A stretch of DNA of 64,000 bases, from positions 199,001-263,000 of the forward strand of contig JAQGDQ010000134.1 of assembly GCA_030141605.1 (NCBI GenBank). Direction: 5' to 3'. Positions 9,517-21,300 of the stretch are shown piece by piece. The notes under the pieces were generated by a model, which saw nothing but the letters and a program-made list of their open reading frames with translations, did no database searches and had not been told where the DNA came from. Each line of letters opens with the position of its first letter. Position 1 is the first letter of the stretch. Both the position numbers and the translations under genes were made by a program. This DNA is from Tubiluchus corallicola. Lineage: Eukaryota; Priapulida; Priapulimorpha; Priapulimorphida; Tubiluchidae.

Positions 9517-12500
9517 ATGAACATGTTGAAGACAATTCTTACAGTTTTTGCGATAATTTTTGTTCTTTTTGGCCCGAGTCATGGACAAAACTGCCCAGAC
9601 AACGTGGACACGGACAGCGCACCATGCAGATGCTACGAATACAGTACGTCAGAAGTGAACATTTACTGTGAAAGGACGGGTTTGGACGAAGTCCTAGATC
9701 TGCTCAATGGGTAAGTACATTCAATTCAAATGCACAGAGATTGCATTGCAGCAATAATTGAAGAAAAAACTTTATAGATCTGGCACTGCAGCAAAAGCGA
9801 TGTGGTTATCCATTTAATCCTTAGATATAGCAATTTATTATTGTTCATTAACAAAAAAGTTAATGAGTTCACGCTGGGAAAACTGCTTTTTGTGGTTTTT
9901 AGACATGCTGTCTCCAGCCAATTCTCTCACTGGGAGAGGATGTGTACGCATCCATGATGCCTTTGTCGGATCCGATCCTAACTGCCATACAGGCTTATTC
10001 AGTAGTAAAATATACAAAAAATGAACCAGAGACTATGTACTGTAGAAGCTTGCATAATTGGAATGTCGAATTACGCTGTTTTCATTTGTTCCCATAAAAA
10101 GTTTTTAAATACAACAGTACACCATTTGTTTCTAGTTCTGATGGCCTGCTTATTTTTTTTACTTGATGTACTTTACTTTGTGCACGATCTTCGTTAAAAC
10201 ATTGTACCTGTAGGTCTTTTTCGAAAAGAGATCCCACTCTGTTAAATACAGGTTTCCTAAAAAAACAAGCCACGTCACGATCTGTTAAACCTTACTAAGA
10301 AGACGCTTCCAAACCATAGGACCCAATGTAACAATAACTGCAATAAAACTTGATGATTCTGCAAAAAATGCTCGGAAATCATAGCGTCTTTCTCTTGTGT
10401 TTTCCGACTGCCTCTCGAAAAGCGAATTGATTTGGGGGGGGGGGGGGCGGGAGACGAAGATGGATCTAGCCAGCTAGCAGGCTAGATTTTAGCTGAACTT
10501 TGCACTAGCCATCCGGGACAGGATCCAAAAGCAGGGTCCACTGAAACGGTTGAACGGTTAAAGCATAATTCCTCCAGCTATTGGCATACACTTGCCAAAA
10601 ATAATTAATCGTCTAAGATTCTTTGGAGGTGTCTTTTCGATGTTCAGATGTGTATACGTTTCTAACCAATTAGAGAAACAGCCTTGAAAGGCATATCAGA
10701 TGAAAGTGCCTAGAAGCATTTACTCAGCAGCCATCCATCCACAACCAAAACCAGTGTTGCTTAACTTCGTAGATAATATCCCTGACCGCGCTACAAAGGT
10801 AGTTAAATGGTGTATATGTGTATATACAATTCCATAGCCCTGGCGTATTAAAATATAAACATTTTAATATTTCAGGTACAAATTTCGAATGCGAACACTC
10901 GCCATCACAGAAGCCAATATACCAACGTTGCCAGACAATGCATTTGCTGGTCTCAACATCAATACTCTCAGTCTGTATGACTGTGGCATTGAAGAAATAG
11001 AAGTTAATGCATTCGCCGGGCTGGTACTGGAAACCCTGGAACTTGGCAGTAATAAGCTGACTCATATCCCAATAGAGGCACTGTCTAGCCAGAACAGACT
11101 GAAAAATTTGGACCTTTCTGGCAACCTGATGGTCGAGATACCCAGCAAGGTTTTCAACAGTTCAGGCAAACACTTCGAGCGTCTTGAACGCATCAGCTTC
11201 ACGCACAATCAGATTACCACACTACAAGCTGACACGTTTGTAGGTCTTGAGCCAGATTTGGATGAAGTTCATCTGTACAGCAACAAGATTGATGCAATAG
11301 AAACAGGTGCCTTCAACGCACAAAACAGGCTGTTCTTCATATTTCTTGATGATAATGAACTGACGGGTGTCTCAGACAACATGTGGGAAGGGCTTGGACT
11401 GACCGTCTGGTTACACTTGTCGGATAATAAAATTACGGACCTACCACGCTCGTCTTTTCCGACTTTCATCAATAACCTAGACCTTCATGGAAACAAGATA
11501 ACCAAACTTGGTGCCAGAACATTTGCAAATCAATTACTCAACGGTGTGATAGATCTTAGCAATAACATGATCAATAGCATAGACAAAAATGCATTTGCCA
11601 GAAATATACCATTCGAATTAATCAGTCCAGCTCACGTATTCCTACAGAATAATGAATTGACTTCCATAGAAGATGAAACCTTTACACACACGAAACAACT
11701 CTATGAGATTAACCTTAGTGCAAATAAGCTAACAAAGATCTCTACAAAATTGTTTACAGGGGCAGATAGAATAGGCTTTGTTAACTTTCAGGATAATGAA
11801 ATTACTGACATCGAAGCAGGTGCTTTTGAAAATAAAGAACGCCTGCACCATCTTTTCCTCACTCGCAACCAACTGATGGAGATTGACAATAGCACATTTG
11901 CCTCAACTCCTGGCCTGCGGCAATTACATCTGGGGGAGAATCAGATTACATCCATACATGAAGATGCCTTTAGTGGTATCAACCATTTAGGTATTCTCTT
12001 TCTGAATGATAACAAACTGACTGCCTTGGACAGAAAGACATTCGTTTCTTCTGCGAATTCCATCCAACAACTCTGGCTGCAAAATAACAAGCTTGACGAC
12101 ACCATCTGGACTGCACTTACAGACATAACATGGAGTCTTTGGGACATAGATCTCAGTAACAATGCACTGCACACAATACCTGATCATGCTTTTAACGACA
12201 AGCAACAGCTGAATCATGTGTTGCTTAGTAACAACGAGATTTCTAGTGTTGGCAAAGGAGCATTTCGTAGTCATCTAGTAGTGGACTTGACCAACAACAA
12301 CCTTTCTACAATGAAGGCTTCAAGTTTTCTTTACGGGCACTCTGCAAAGCGGCTAGTACTGGAAGGTAACTAACCTATAATAGTCTAAAATTTTCAGAAA
12401 AATACTACAATTTCTCAGGTGATCAAATACAAATGCAGGCAGCGATCTAAACAACCAGGACCGCTATCAAGGGTGACATCTGAAATGTCAGCAAACGACT

Positions 12501-12623
12501 TTAGGCCATCGACACTTGAGTACAAGACATTTATGTCAGGTTAGACTGTCAAGTTCTAGTAGTGATTAGGATATTATGTGTATTTGTAATTGTCCGCTGG
12601 TAGTCTTGTTTCAAATGTATGTG

Positions 12624-12666
<43 letters not shown>

Positions 12667-15436
12667 GGTTTTGATTGTATGTATATATGTATTTGATTAT
12701 GTATTTTATTTTGTTTTATTGATAATGAAATATGTTGTCAATAAAATTTAATAATAAATGGGCATGGGACATTTCAGCACAGGGACACTTGGGCATCAGA
12801 CATTTGCACATCAGTAAAATTAATGTAGTAACCGGTTTGTTTATTTTTGTTTATTAATTTTTTAACGACACGCGATTTTCTTAACAGAAATGTGAGTTAC
12901 AAGAAATCTGTTCACAGCAATATTTTGCGTTGATGCAACTAGTACACAATCAACTAGTATTATATCACTATAATGTTATAAGCACTGGGTGACAAACGTA
13001 GTTTAGAAAACACTGGGGTATAGTGCATTATTTAGTCATTTATACTAGCTGCCAACTCGAAAATAATTAGACTAGTTAAAGATCCAATAACGCATGTATA
13101 CTGTATAGGTATATTGCAGAGAATGCAATAATGGTAAGCAATTTTACTGCATATTTAGCGAAATGTAAAACAATCATGCAGCGTGCTCAGCAGCAGTGTT
13201 TTTTTACAATTACTTGATTCAGAACACCATTTATTGTTGTCATGTCCGTTTTTTTTCGTAAAAAAACAGAATGCAAAGTAACTCTATTGTGATGTCACGA
13301 TATTAAGAAACCGGTGAAAACTTATTACCTAAACCGCAAGAATAAGGACAGCAAAACAAACCTCTTTATAGAGTTAGTAGGCAAGTGCATAATCCAGCAA
13401 GAAAGATCGGATAGTTAATATTAGAAAAAGCAAGCAAAATTTGACGTATTTCTGATGCACAGTGCATATAGAAATGTTTAATGTTTCAATTGAACAGTGA
13501 ACACTGTTTGGAGAATGTGACTCATCAGTTACCTGATGTGTGCAGAACTGCAATAGATATGCATACGGAGAAGTAAATGAGTACGAACTGTTACATTAAC
13601 AGATTTGAGAAATAACTCTGCCCAAAATTCAACTTTAACAGAGAAAAGAAGTATCATTTCACATAAATGTCTAAAGGTCACAAAAAATATGATGCTTATT
13701 TTTTCTTCATTTCTCTTTTCTAAAATGCCTTTGAAACAGCCTAATAAAGCACCATTATTTTGAAACTGCTTATAATGAAATAGACGATACTGATACTAGA
13801 ACGTATTCTGAATTCGTTGATGGAATCCAACTTTCGAGATCTAAACATTTCACAAACGTCGCAAAAAGGCCTACATTGTCACGATCTGTATTGCACGTAC
13901 ATACGTGTTTCTATATAGGCCTAATCTACACAGCCTACGTAATGTTCTAGGAAATCCAGTGCATTGTGACTGTGAAGTGACGTGGATGGTTGAGATGGAT
14001 GATTCTCTCGAAGGAGGGGTTTGTGCCAGTCCACCAGAACTAGCTGGGACGGTAATCACAGACCTGCACGATGTCACTCTCACGTGTCATGGCATCACTT
14101 TGGCAGTGAGCAGTATCACCACGACCTTTGAAAGTATCACCGTCGGTTGGACTGTAAGACACCATCCTTACTACTTTACTTTCCATTCTTACTTTTTCAC
14201 AGCTCTGTTTTTTTAGTGAAAATAGTATGCTACTGTAATGTAACATAAGCATTACATAATATGCAATTATAAATATCTTGTTCTTTTAACTAGCTGTGCT
14301 TTGGTAACTGTTGCTATCTTTCAGCTGCTATGTGGCACTCGTGTCATCATTGTTATGTATTCATGTTAATACAGCAAGCTCTCACCAGAGTTAACTTCGG
14401 GTGAACTATAGCTGAGTGATCACGAAGTCCGCTTAACAGCCAAAGTTAAGCAATGTTAGTTTTAGCTAGTGGATGGAAGATCACCTGAAAAATTGCTTCT
14501 AAGCGGTTTCAGCTGCCACCAACTGTTTATGTCCTTGAGAAAACGTAGTCACCCCTTACAATTTGAGAAGACAATACATCTTATGGCTAAGACGCCATTA
14601 CCAGTTTAATATCTCAACTTAGATGATTATCCTTGATGACTCCAGTTGTTATTTTTGCCACCATCGCCATCGTCGTTTTACTGACATTTGTTAAAAATTC
14701 GTATTGCAGCATCGATTAGCTACACTTCCAATGGATAGTACGATGCAGTGTAAAAACATCTTTTTTAGAATCTAAATCACTGGCTAAAGGAAACTGTAAT
14801 AAAAATCCTGCCAATTAACTGATGTAAGAAAGGCTAAATGTGCGGTGATAACCATAGCTGTCTTATTATATCATTTTTCTGTTTATTTGTTTTTCATAGT
14901 TAAATGATGAAAGCAGCGAAGCACCAGTCTCATCATTTAAAATCGAGTACAATGAATATCCAAACTCCGAGGTAGATACCATTGTTATTGATGACCCTGC
15001 AATACGCAGTTATAAGATAGAAAACTTGATGCCAGCCATGCTGTACTCGGTATGCGTTACAGTGATCGATGAACAAGACAGACCATACACTGACTGTGCC
15101 AACATTATGACTACCATAGAAGAACCAGAACCTGAGACGGATGTGGTAATAATAGTCGTGACAGCAATCGTAGCCGTTGCCGGACTACTGTTACTGGAGC
15201 TGGTGATTTACTGTGCCTGCTGTCGTAGCAAGAACCAAGCAGACTTACCGGATAAGGAGGAACTTACAAACAGCCCGTATGCATATGACAACAGCGACAG
15301 CGACGCTTCCTCCGACAAAAAATCTATGCCAAGTTACTATGAAATACCAGCCGTGCAAAAGCAGCACTTACCAACTCAGACAGTTGTAAAAATGCCGCTA
15401 GAGAAAGATGACAGAACAATGTCAGAGAAGATGTAG
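9517..15436 (+). CDS. LRR-FN3 type I membrane receptor, tandem copy 1
   Basis: Four exons (9517-9710, 10876-12365, 13951-14153, 14900-15436; phases 2, 1, 0) encode about 807 aa. In order: signal peptide (about 1-23, ending SHG before QNC), a Cys-rich LRRNT cap (CPDN through CRCYEYSTSEVNIYC), about 20 LRRs of the LxxLxLxxNxIxxI type all in one 1490-bp exon, an LRRCT cap (NPVHCDCEVTWMVE, later GGVC and LTC) and one FN3-like domain (ending NLMPAMLYSVCVTVID). A TM helix (VVIIVVTAIVAVAGLLLLEL) and a tail of about 70 residues with acidic/Ser clusters and Tyr motifs (SPYAYDN, SYYEIP) follow. LRR-FN3-TM proteins act as cell-surface adhesion or recognition receptors; the ligand here is unknown. The start ATG is followed by a second ATG at 9523. 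Confidence 0.92.
10434..10447. repeat. poly(G) run of 14
   Basis: An uninterrupted run of 14 G lies in intron 1 of LRR copy 1 and could form a G-rich secondary structure or be a sequencing-difficult site. It has no counterpart in copy 2 that I could see. Confidence 0.95.
12630..12663. repeat. (TA)n microsatellite
   Basis: A TA dinucleotide run of about 34 bp lies in intron 2 of LRR copy 1. It is absent from intron 2 of copy 2, so it expanded after the duplication. Confidence 0.95.
14370..14650 (+). repeat. 5S-rRNA-derived SINE (SINE3-like), copy in LRR gene 1
   Basis: Within intron 3, AGTTAAGCAATGTTAG and TGGATGGAAGATCACCTG follow in the order and spacing of the 5S rRNA internal promoter (A box AGCTAAGCAGGG, C box TGGATGGGAGACCGCC). 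A conserved tail follows (around 14590-14640, GATTATCCTTGATGA). The same insertion is in intron 3 of copy 2, so it predates the duplication. The tail recurs at 44220, 57020 (reverse) and 63200. Confidence 0.7.
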
Positions 15437-16985
15437 TACAAAATACGTATCATGTTTGGTATATGTATTTGTTATTTACAAGTAATATAAAAAGAACTTA
15501 GATAATCTTGTAAAATTGTTTACAAACACTAAGATGAGGTGAAAGTAAGATTAATTGGCCACAAATACATAATCTAAACGCATTTGGTGAAATGATCTAA
15601 ACTTTTTATTAAAAGCTGTGTAAACTGATTTCTGAGTTTCATAAGTTACTATTAGAAATTAGAGTTGCTTTCTGTTCTACTGTCTTTTGCTGCAACAAGC
15701 AGTTTGTATATGAGAAGACACAGCTGGACACAGGCCAAAGTCCTGCATTTCGTTACGTAATTGTGCCGTGTAATATATTTCACAAAAAGTCTTTCAGTAA
15801 AAAAGTCATTGTGACAATATTTTCAAAGACTAAATGTAGACAAACAAATAGATGATTTAAGAAACTCAAAAGTGTTTTTTTATTATTAACAAATTAATTA
15901 AGAAACAATGATTTAACAAGATCGGGGGTTATCATGCTCATTAAATTCTCTAACCAGTTACCTAGAGTCATAATTTGACAAACGAAAGGAATTTTTGTTC
16001 TCATTTTTAATTTCTTGATTTGTTCTATCGAGTTTAACAGAACTGATTAACCGGTATCCATAGCCGTCGTACTAACACAGTACAGAATCCAAACCTAAAG
16101 AGCTTTCACATGAATTCTGTAAGCGAAGTAAAATATGTATGTATGCATTTTCAAAACTTTATGCATTTATGCAAGGATCTTTTTGTATCAGTGTTAGCCG
16201 ACGATTGTAAACAAGTTTTTGGGTATATGAAATTTACTATACATTTGTAGCGTGATTTTCACTATTTGCATACATTATCAGTTTGGACTTTAGCTTCCCA
16301 ATTAGCCTATATGCAGCAATTGCTACAATCTCCTACTATACCTTATCTCGTACTTTTATGGAGTTTTAGCTTATGTAAGAAATGAAACGCAGAGTTACAG
16401 TGAGTTACTGATTTTCAAGAAAACGAATGGCGAGCTTTAAATTAAGCATAGAGGTTTAGAGCTACCTAACAAAACGCTGGAAATGCACGTAAGATTACTC
16501 GACACATAGAGACATTGGACAATTTTAAAGCCAGAACGAAGTTTTCCAGTACACTTTTAAATTTGAAATAGTGCTACCACAGAAAACAAAAGTGACCAAA
16601 AAATCAAAACTAGTGCAAAAACCGCCGTGCGCCATTCGATCAATCAGGATGTATACCAGGTATATAGGCTACGTGTACTAGTAGTGATTGCTAGAAACCT
16701 ACTGTAGTACTCACTCACGGCACGTTTTTGCTGTTTCTAAAAATTTTTTAATAAAGTGATAAAATGCTTCTATATTTTAACAACAAATAATTTCGCTTAG
16801 TTACATATATTATTAATAATAAGAAAATGGTGTTCTAGAATTGTATTAAGCAATTTTCAGGGCAATGTTTCCCCCCACACTTAACTTCTTCTACATGGAA
16901 TTTTCTGCATTGTCCTCAGCTTTAACTTTTAACATGAACCGAGTAGACTCCAACCCAAGAGTGCTCAAAGAGTCCCTTATTCTCG

Positions 16986-17182
16986 TTGACCATCATTATT
17001 ACCACTACCACCATCATTATCATCGTCACCACTGTCAGTATCATCGTCATCATCATTACCAGGCTGACAGCGCTACTGCTATTACTAAAACATGTTGCTG
17101 TCATCAGCAACAATAAGATCACCACCATCGACACTGCTATCATCATCTTCATCATCACCAACGTCAGCATCATCATGTCATT
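16986..17182. repeat. ATC/CAT triplet-rich tract in unit 2
   Basis: Imperfect CAT/ATC/CAC triplets match in position the tract at 9010-9155 of unit 1. Three overlapping reading frames over it are low-complexity artefacts. Confidence 0.85.
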
Positions 17183-17347
17183 AGAATTTTACGAAGAAAT
17201 GCAGAAGATATCACAGGAAAAATGCAGGAGAGCCGCCTAAGGAGAGAAACACAACAAATAGCTGAGACAAAAAAGTGCCTAGGCTTTATATCTCACATAT
17301 AATCTTAATTATTTTAGCAATCACGAAAATTGACGTTTCGTGTGATG

Positions 17348-18154
17348 CAGGGCTCTACTACGTAGTTTGACGCCCTAGCAGAAGTATTTTAGTGCGGCTA
17401 TAGCGCCCTAAACGGTCAACGGTCTCAACGGTCAACCCTTTCCACACGGCAACCTACCAGACCTCCAAAATTGATTTATTTATGATAACGTATAACGGCA
17501 CCTATGTATATCGCCCATACATGTGTTCTATGGTGTACTAATTAAGTGTAGTTAATTACTCCATTACACGGCCAGGATCTTCAGAAAGAATTCCTGTATT
17601 CACGCATACACCCATTTCATTTGCTTCCTCATCTTCACAACCGTAACTCTGCTCTGGTTCAAATACATCAATAGCGAGTCTTCTTGCGCTTCAATGTCGC
17701 CACATCTCCAGCTTTTTTCGACTTATAGGTTTATCTGCTATTACTAGATAAATGCTTTTGTAAGAAACTGTTTTATTAACGCAAAGATGTAAACACTTCC
17801 TTAGCTCTTCAGTTCCGTACACGCAACAGAAACTACCGGCGAAAATCAGAGACACGCGTCTGAGTGAATTGACATAATCTTAGGAAACCAGATAAAGCAA
17901 AAGTAGAGTGTTTTTGCGGGAAGACATTTGTTAGCGTCCATGAATTATACAAGCGTCAATTTGGCAGGAAAATAATGTATCTAGTTCGTTTCATTTAATT
18001 AAAATGTTGTGTACTTAAGCAATTACACGCACGCACACATACACACACGCACACACGCACGCACACACACACACACACATTTACACATTACTTATGCTAA
18101 ACTTAAAAATTAAAGAATTGGCGCCCTAGGGGACTGCCTAGTGGTAGAGCCTCG
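17348..18154. mobile_element. DNA-transposon-like insertion specific to unit 2
   Basis: Unit 1 reads straight through TTTCGTGTGATGTATTAA (9354-9371). In unit 2 the same sequence is split after GATG by about 807 bp. That insert starts CAGGGCTCTACTACG and ends GTGGTAGAGCCTCG, an inverted pair, and (G)ATG is repeated on the far side. A 3-4 bp target duplication does not fit hAT (8 bp), so the superfamily is unresolved. The insert contains a CA microsatellite and no transposase. Confidence 0.7.
18025..18080. repeat. (CA)n microsatellite
   Basis: CA/CACG dinucleotide repeats lie inside the 807-bp insertion upstream of LRR copy 2. Confidence 0.95.
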
Positions 18155-18391
18155 ATGTATTAACCAATCAATCTTAACATAAGTGAATTGACACGACTGC
18201 CAGTTCTAGTCTTAGCAGTGATAAGTAAATTTGTACGAGTCAATAAACGTCCATGGGTAGGCCAAGCAAATATCACTAAAAGTTTGCACAGATTTGGCAA
18301 ACATTGTCACTGCAATTAACTTTAATATTGGATCGGTACATGTAACAGGTACAACAAATTGCAAAAAGTGTAATCTATAGTAGTGAACACG

Positions 18392-21300
18392 ATGAAGCCA
18401 ACTTTTACAGTTTCTGCAATTATTTTTGCTCTTTTTCGTCTGATTTGCGGACAAAACTGTCCAGATAACGTGGACACGGACAGCGCACCATGCAGATGTT
18501 ACGAGTACAGTACGTCAGAGGTGAACATTTACTGTGAGAGAACGGGTTTGGACCAAGTCTTAGATCTGCTCAGTGGGTTAGTGTATTTAATACGAATATA
18601 TACGAATATCACAGCAGAAGTTGCTGAAAACTTCATACATCTAGAAGTAAAGCTGATGCAGTTGTCCACTTAATCCCTTTATATTCTGCAAGCGGTGTAG
18701 CAAAGAAGTTTGAGACTACCAGAATATTTTTAAAAGTATATTTTTCTAGCAATCAGCAAAAATATTCACCACTAATACTGGTGGCCTAATGTAAGCACAC
18801 TTTATAGACCTCCAGCATCAGGTGTTAGTGTAATTTTGGGATATTACCTTTGTATTTATTATGCATCTGATTTTTGACGTACAGTAAAAGTGAGTGTTTA
18901 TATGAAATGGAATTAATTAATTAATGAAAAGTAAGTTTTTTTATTTCATATTCAATGCTTATTGAGGTTTTGCGGATGAGTTTCTCTACAAAATGCCTTT
19001 CCCAATTCACTGTTTCATCTAAGTGAATTTCTTTGATAATTACTTAAGCTTTAATCTTGAAATATCCATCAATACTAAATAGGGCCTGTTGAGTGCTCAG
19101 TCTGGCTTGCAGAGTACCAAACAGAACAAAAAATCCGTAGGCGTTCCCCGCATTTTCAAGGGGCAAACCATTTCCATTTGGCCTAGTGGAAAATGTTGAA
19201 CAAAACCGTTCATCATTGCTTTCCAGTTTTGCAACTGAAATTGATTTTCTAAATACTAAAATAATATTTGTGGAAATATTGTAAGCGTTTTCGAAAAGAC
19301 CTTTATTCGGTAAGATATTAAGGTTTGTAAAAAATATAACTTGACTCTTACCAACTAACTACATTACAAATTCTATACAATATCCGGAATTTGTTTTTCT
19401 GATTGCCCTTACTCGAAAAATAAATTAATCGGAGGATGGAAACTGACATGAATGAACCTTGACCCACATGTTTAAAAAATGGAATGATATATGTTGCTAA
19501 CAATGCATAACTACTCCAATGAGATAAATACATGGAAGGGCATGACAGATGAAACTGCCCAGAAACAGTTTCCTCAGCAGTCACGCATCCACAACCAGAT
19601 CCAGTGCTGCTTAACTTCGTATAAAGATTATGACTGTAACACAAAGCTTGTAAAATGGTTGCAAAGTCAGTCATATAGGTATATGTCATTATGTATATCT
19701 TCACAAACCTGGCGTATTAATATATAAACATTTTAATATTTCAGGTATAAATTTCGAATGCGAACACTCGCCATCACGGAAGCCAATATACCAACGTTGA
19801 CAGACAATGCATTTGCTGGTCTCAACATCAATACTCTCAGTCTTTATGACTGTGGAATTGAAGAAATAGAAGTTAATGCATTTGCCGGGCTGGTACTGGA
19901 AACCCTGGAACTTGGCAGTAATAAGCTGAGTCATATCCCAATAGAGGCTCTGTCTAGCCAGAACAGACTGAAACATTTAGACCTTTCTGGCAACCTGATG
20001 GTTGAGATACCCAGCAAGGTTTTCAACAGTTCAGGCAAACACTTCGAGCGTCTTGGACGCATCAGCTTCACGCACAATCAGATTACCACACTAGAAACTG
20101 ACACGTTTGTAGGTCTTGAGCCAGATTTGGATGAAGTCCATCTGTACAGCAACAAGATTGATGCAATAGAAACAGGTGCCTTCAATGCACAAAATAGACT
20201 GTTCTTCATATTTCTTGATGATAATGAACTGACGAGTGTCTCAGAGAACATGTGGGAAGGGCTTGGACTGACCGTCTGGTTACACTTGTCGGATAATAAA
20301 ATTACGGACGTACCACGCTCGTCTTTTCCGACTTTCATCAACAACCTAGACCTTCATGGAAACAGGATAACCAAACTTGGTGCCAGAACGTTTGCAAATC
20401 AATTACTCAACGGTGTGATAGATCTTAGCAATAACATGATCAATAGCATAGATAAAAACGCATTTGCCCGAAATATACCATTCGAATTAATCAGTCCAGC
20501 TCACGTATTCCTACAGAATAATGAATTGACTTCCATAGAAGATGAAACCTTTAAACACACGAAACAACTCTATGAGATTAACCTTAGTGCAAATAAGCTA
20601 ACAAAGATCTCTACAAAATTCTTTACTGGGGCAGACAGAATAGGCTTTGTTAACTTTCAGGATAATGAAATTACTGACATCGAAGCAGGTGCTTTTGAAA
20701 ATAAAGGACGCCTGCACCATCTTTTCCTCACTCGCAACCAACTGATGGAGATTGACAATAGCACATTTGCCTCAACTCCTGGCCTGCGGCAATTACATCT
20801 GGGGGAGAATCAGATTACATCCATACACGAAGATGCCTTTAGTGGTATCAACCATTTAGGTATTCTGTTCCTCAGTGATAACAAACTGACTGCCTTAGAC
20901 AGAAAGACATTCACTTCTTCTGCGAATTCCATCCAACAACTCTGGCTGCAAAATAACAAGCTTGACGACACCATCTGGGCTGCACTTACAGACATAACAT
21001 GGAGTCTTTGGGACATAGATCTCAGTAACAATTCACTGCACGCAATACCTGATCATGCTTTTAACGACAAGGAACAGCTGAATCATGTGTTACTCAGTAA
21101 CAACAAGATTTCTAGTGTTGGCAGTGGAGCATTTCGTAGTCATCTAGTAGTGGACTTGACCAACAACAACCTTTCCACAGTGAAGGCTTCAAGTTTTCTT
21201 TACGGACACTCTCCAGAGCGGTTACTACTGGAAGGTTAGTAGTTTATTACTGTCTAGAAATTTTCAGAAAAATATTATGAAAATTTTCAAGAAATCAGAT

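Larger units (their letters stand above)
7935..15975 (+). repeat. tandem duplication, unit 1
   Basis: This unit and the next share an ordered series of matching blocks: a 5' flank (for example around 8260-8380 and 16150-16310), an ATC-rich tract, all four exons, the three introns and the 3' UTR. The 3' edge of homology is near 15975, where unit 2 begins (compare 15840-15978 with 24880-25024). Coding and proximal UTR sequence is nearly identical between units, while introns and distal flanks are clearly more diverged. Confidence 0.85.
15437..18391. other. region between the two LRR genes
   Basis: It contains the 3' UTR of copy 1 (the first about 110 bp nearly identical to that of copy 2), the duplication junction near 15975, the ATC-rich tract, an 807-bp insertion and a CA microsatellite. 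The His-rich forward frame at 16865-17116 and its overlapping frames come from triplet repeats and are not genes. Confidence 0.6.

Noticed and set aside
11269-12274. Long minus-strand frames opposite the LRR exons
   Set aside because: They are shadows of the LRR coding frame; similar shadows appear at the same places in copy 2.
16865-17240. His-rich and Ile/Thr-rich forward frames upstream of LRR copy 2
   Set aside because: They result from CAT/ATC triplet repeats; the matching tract in unit 1 has no equivalent frame.
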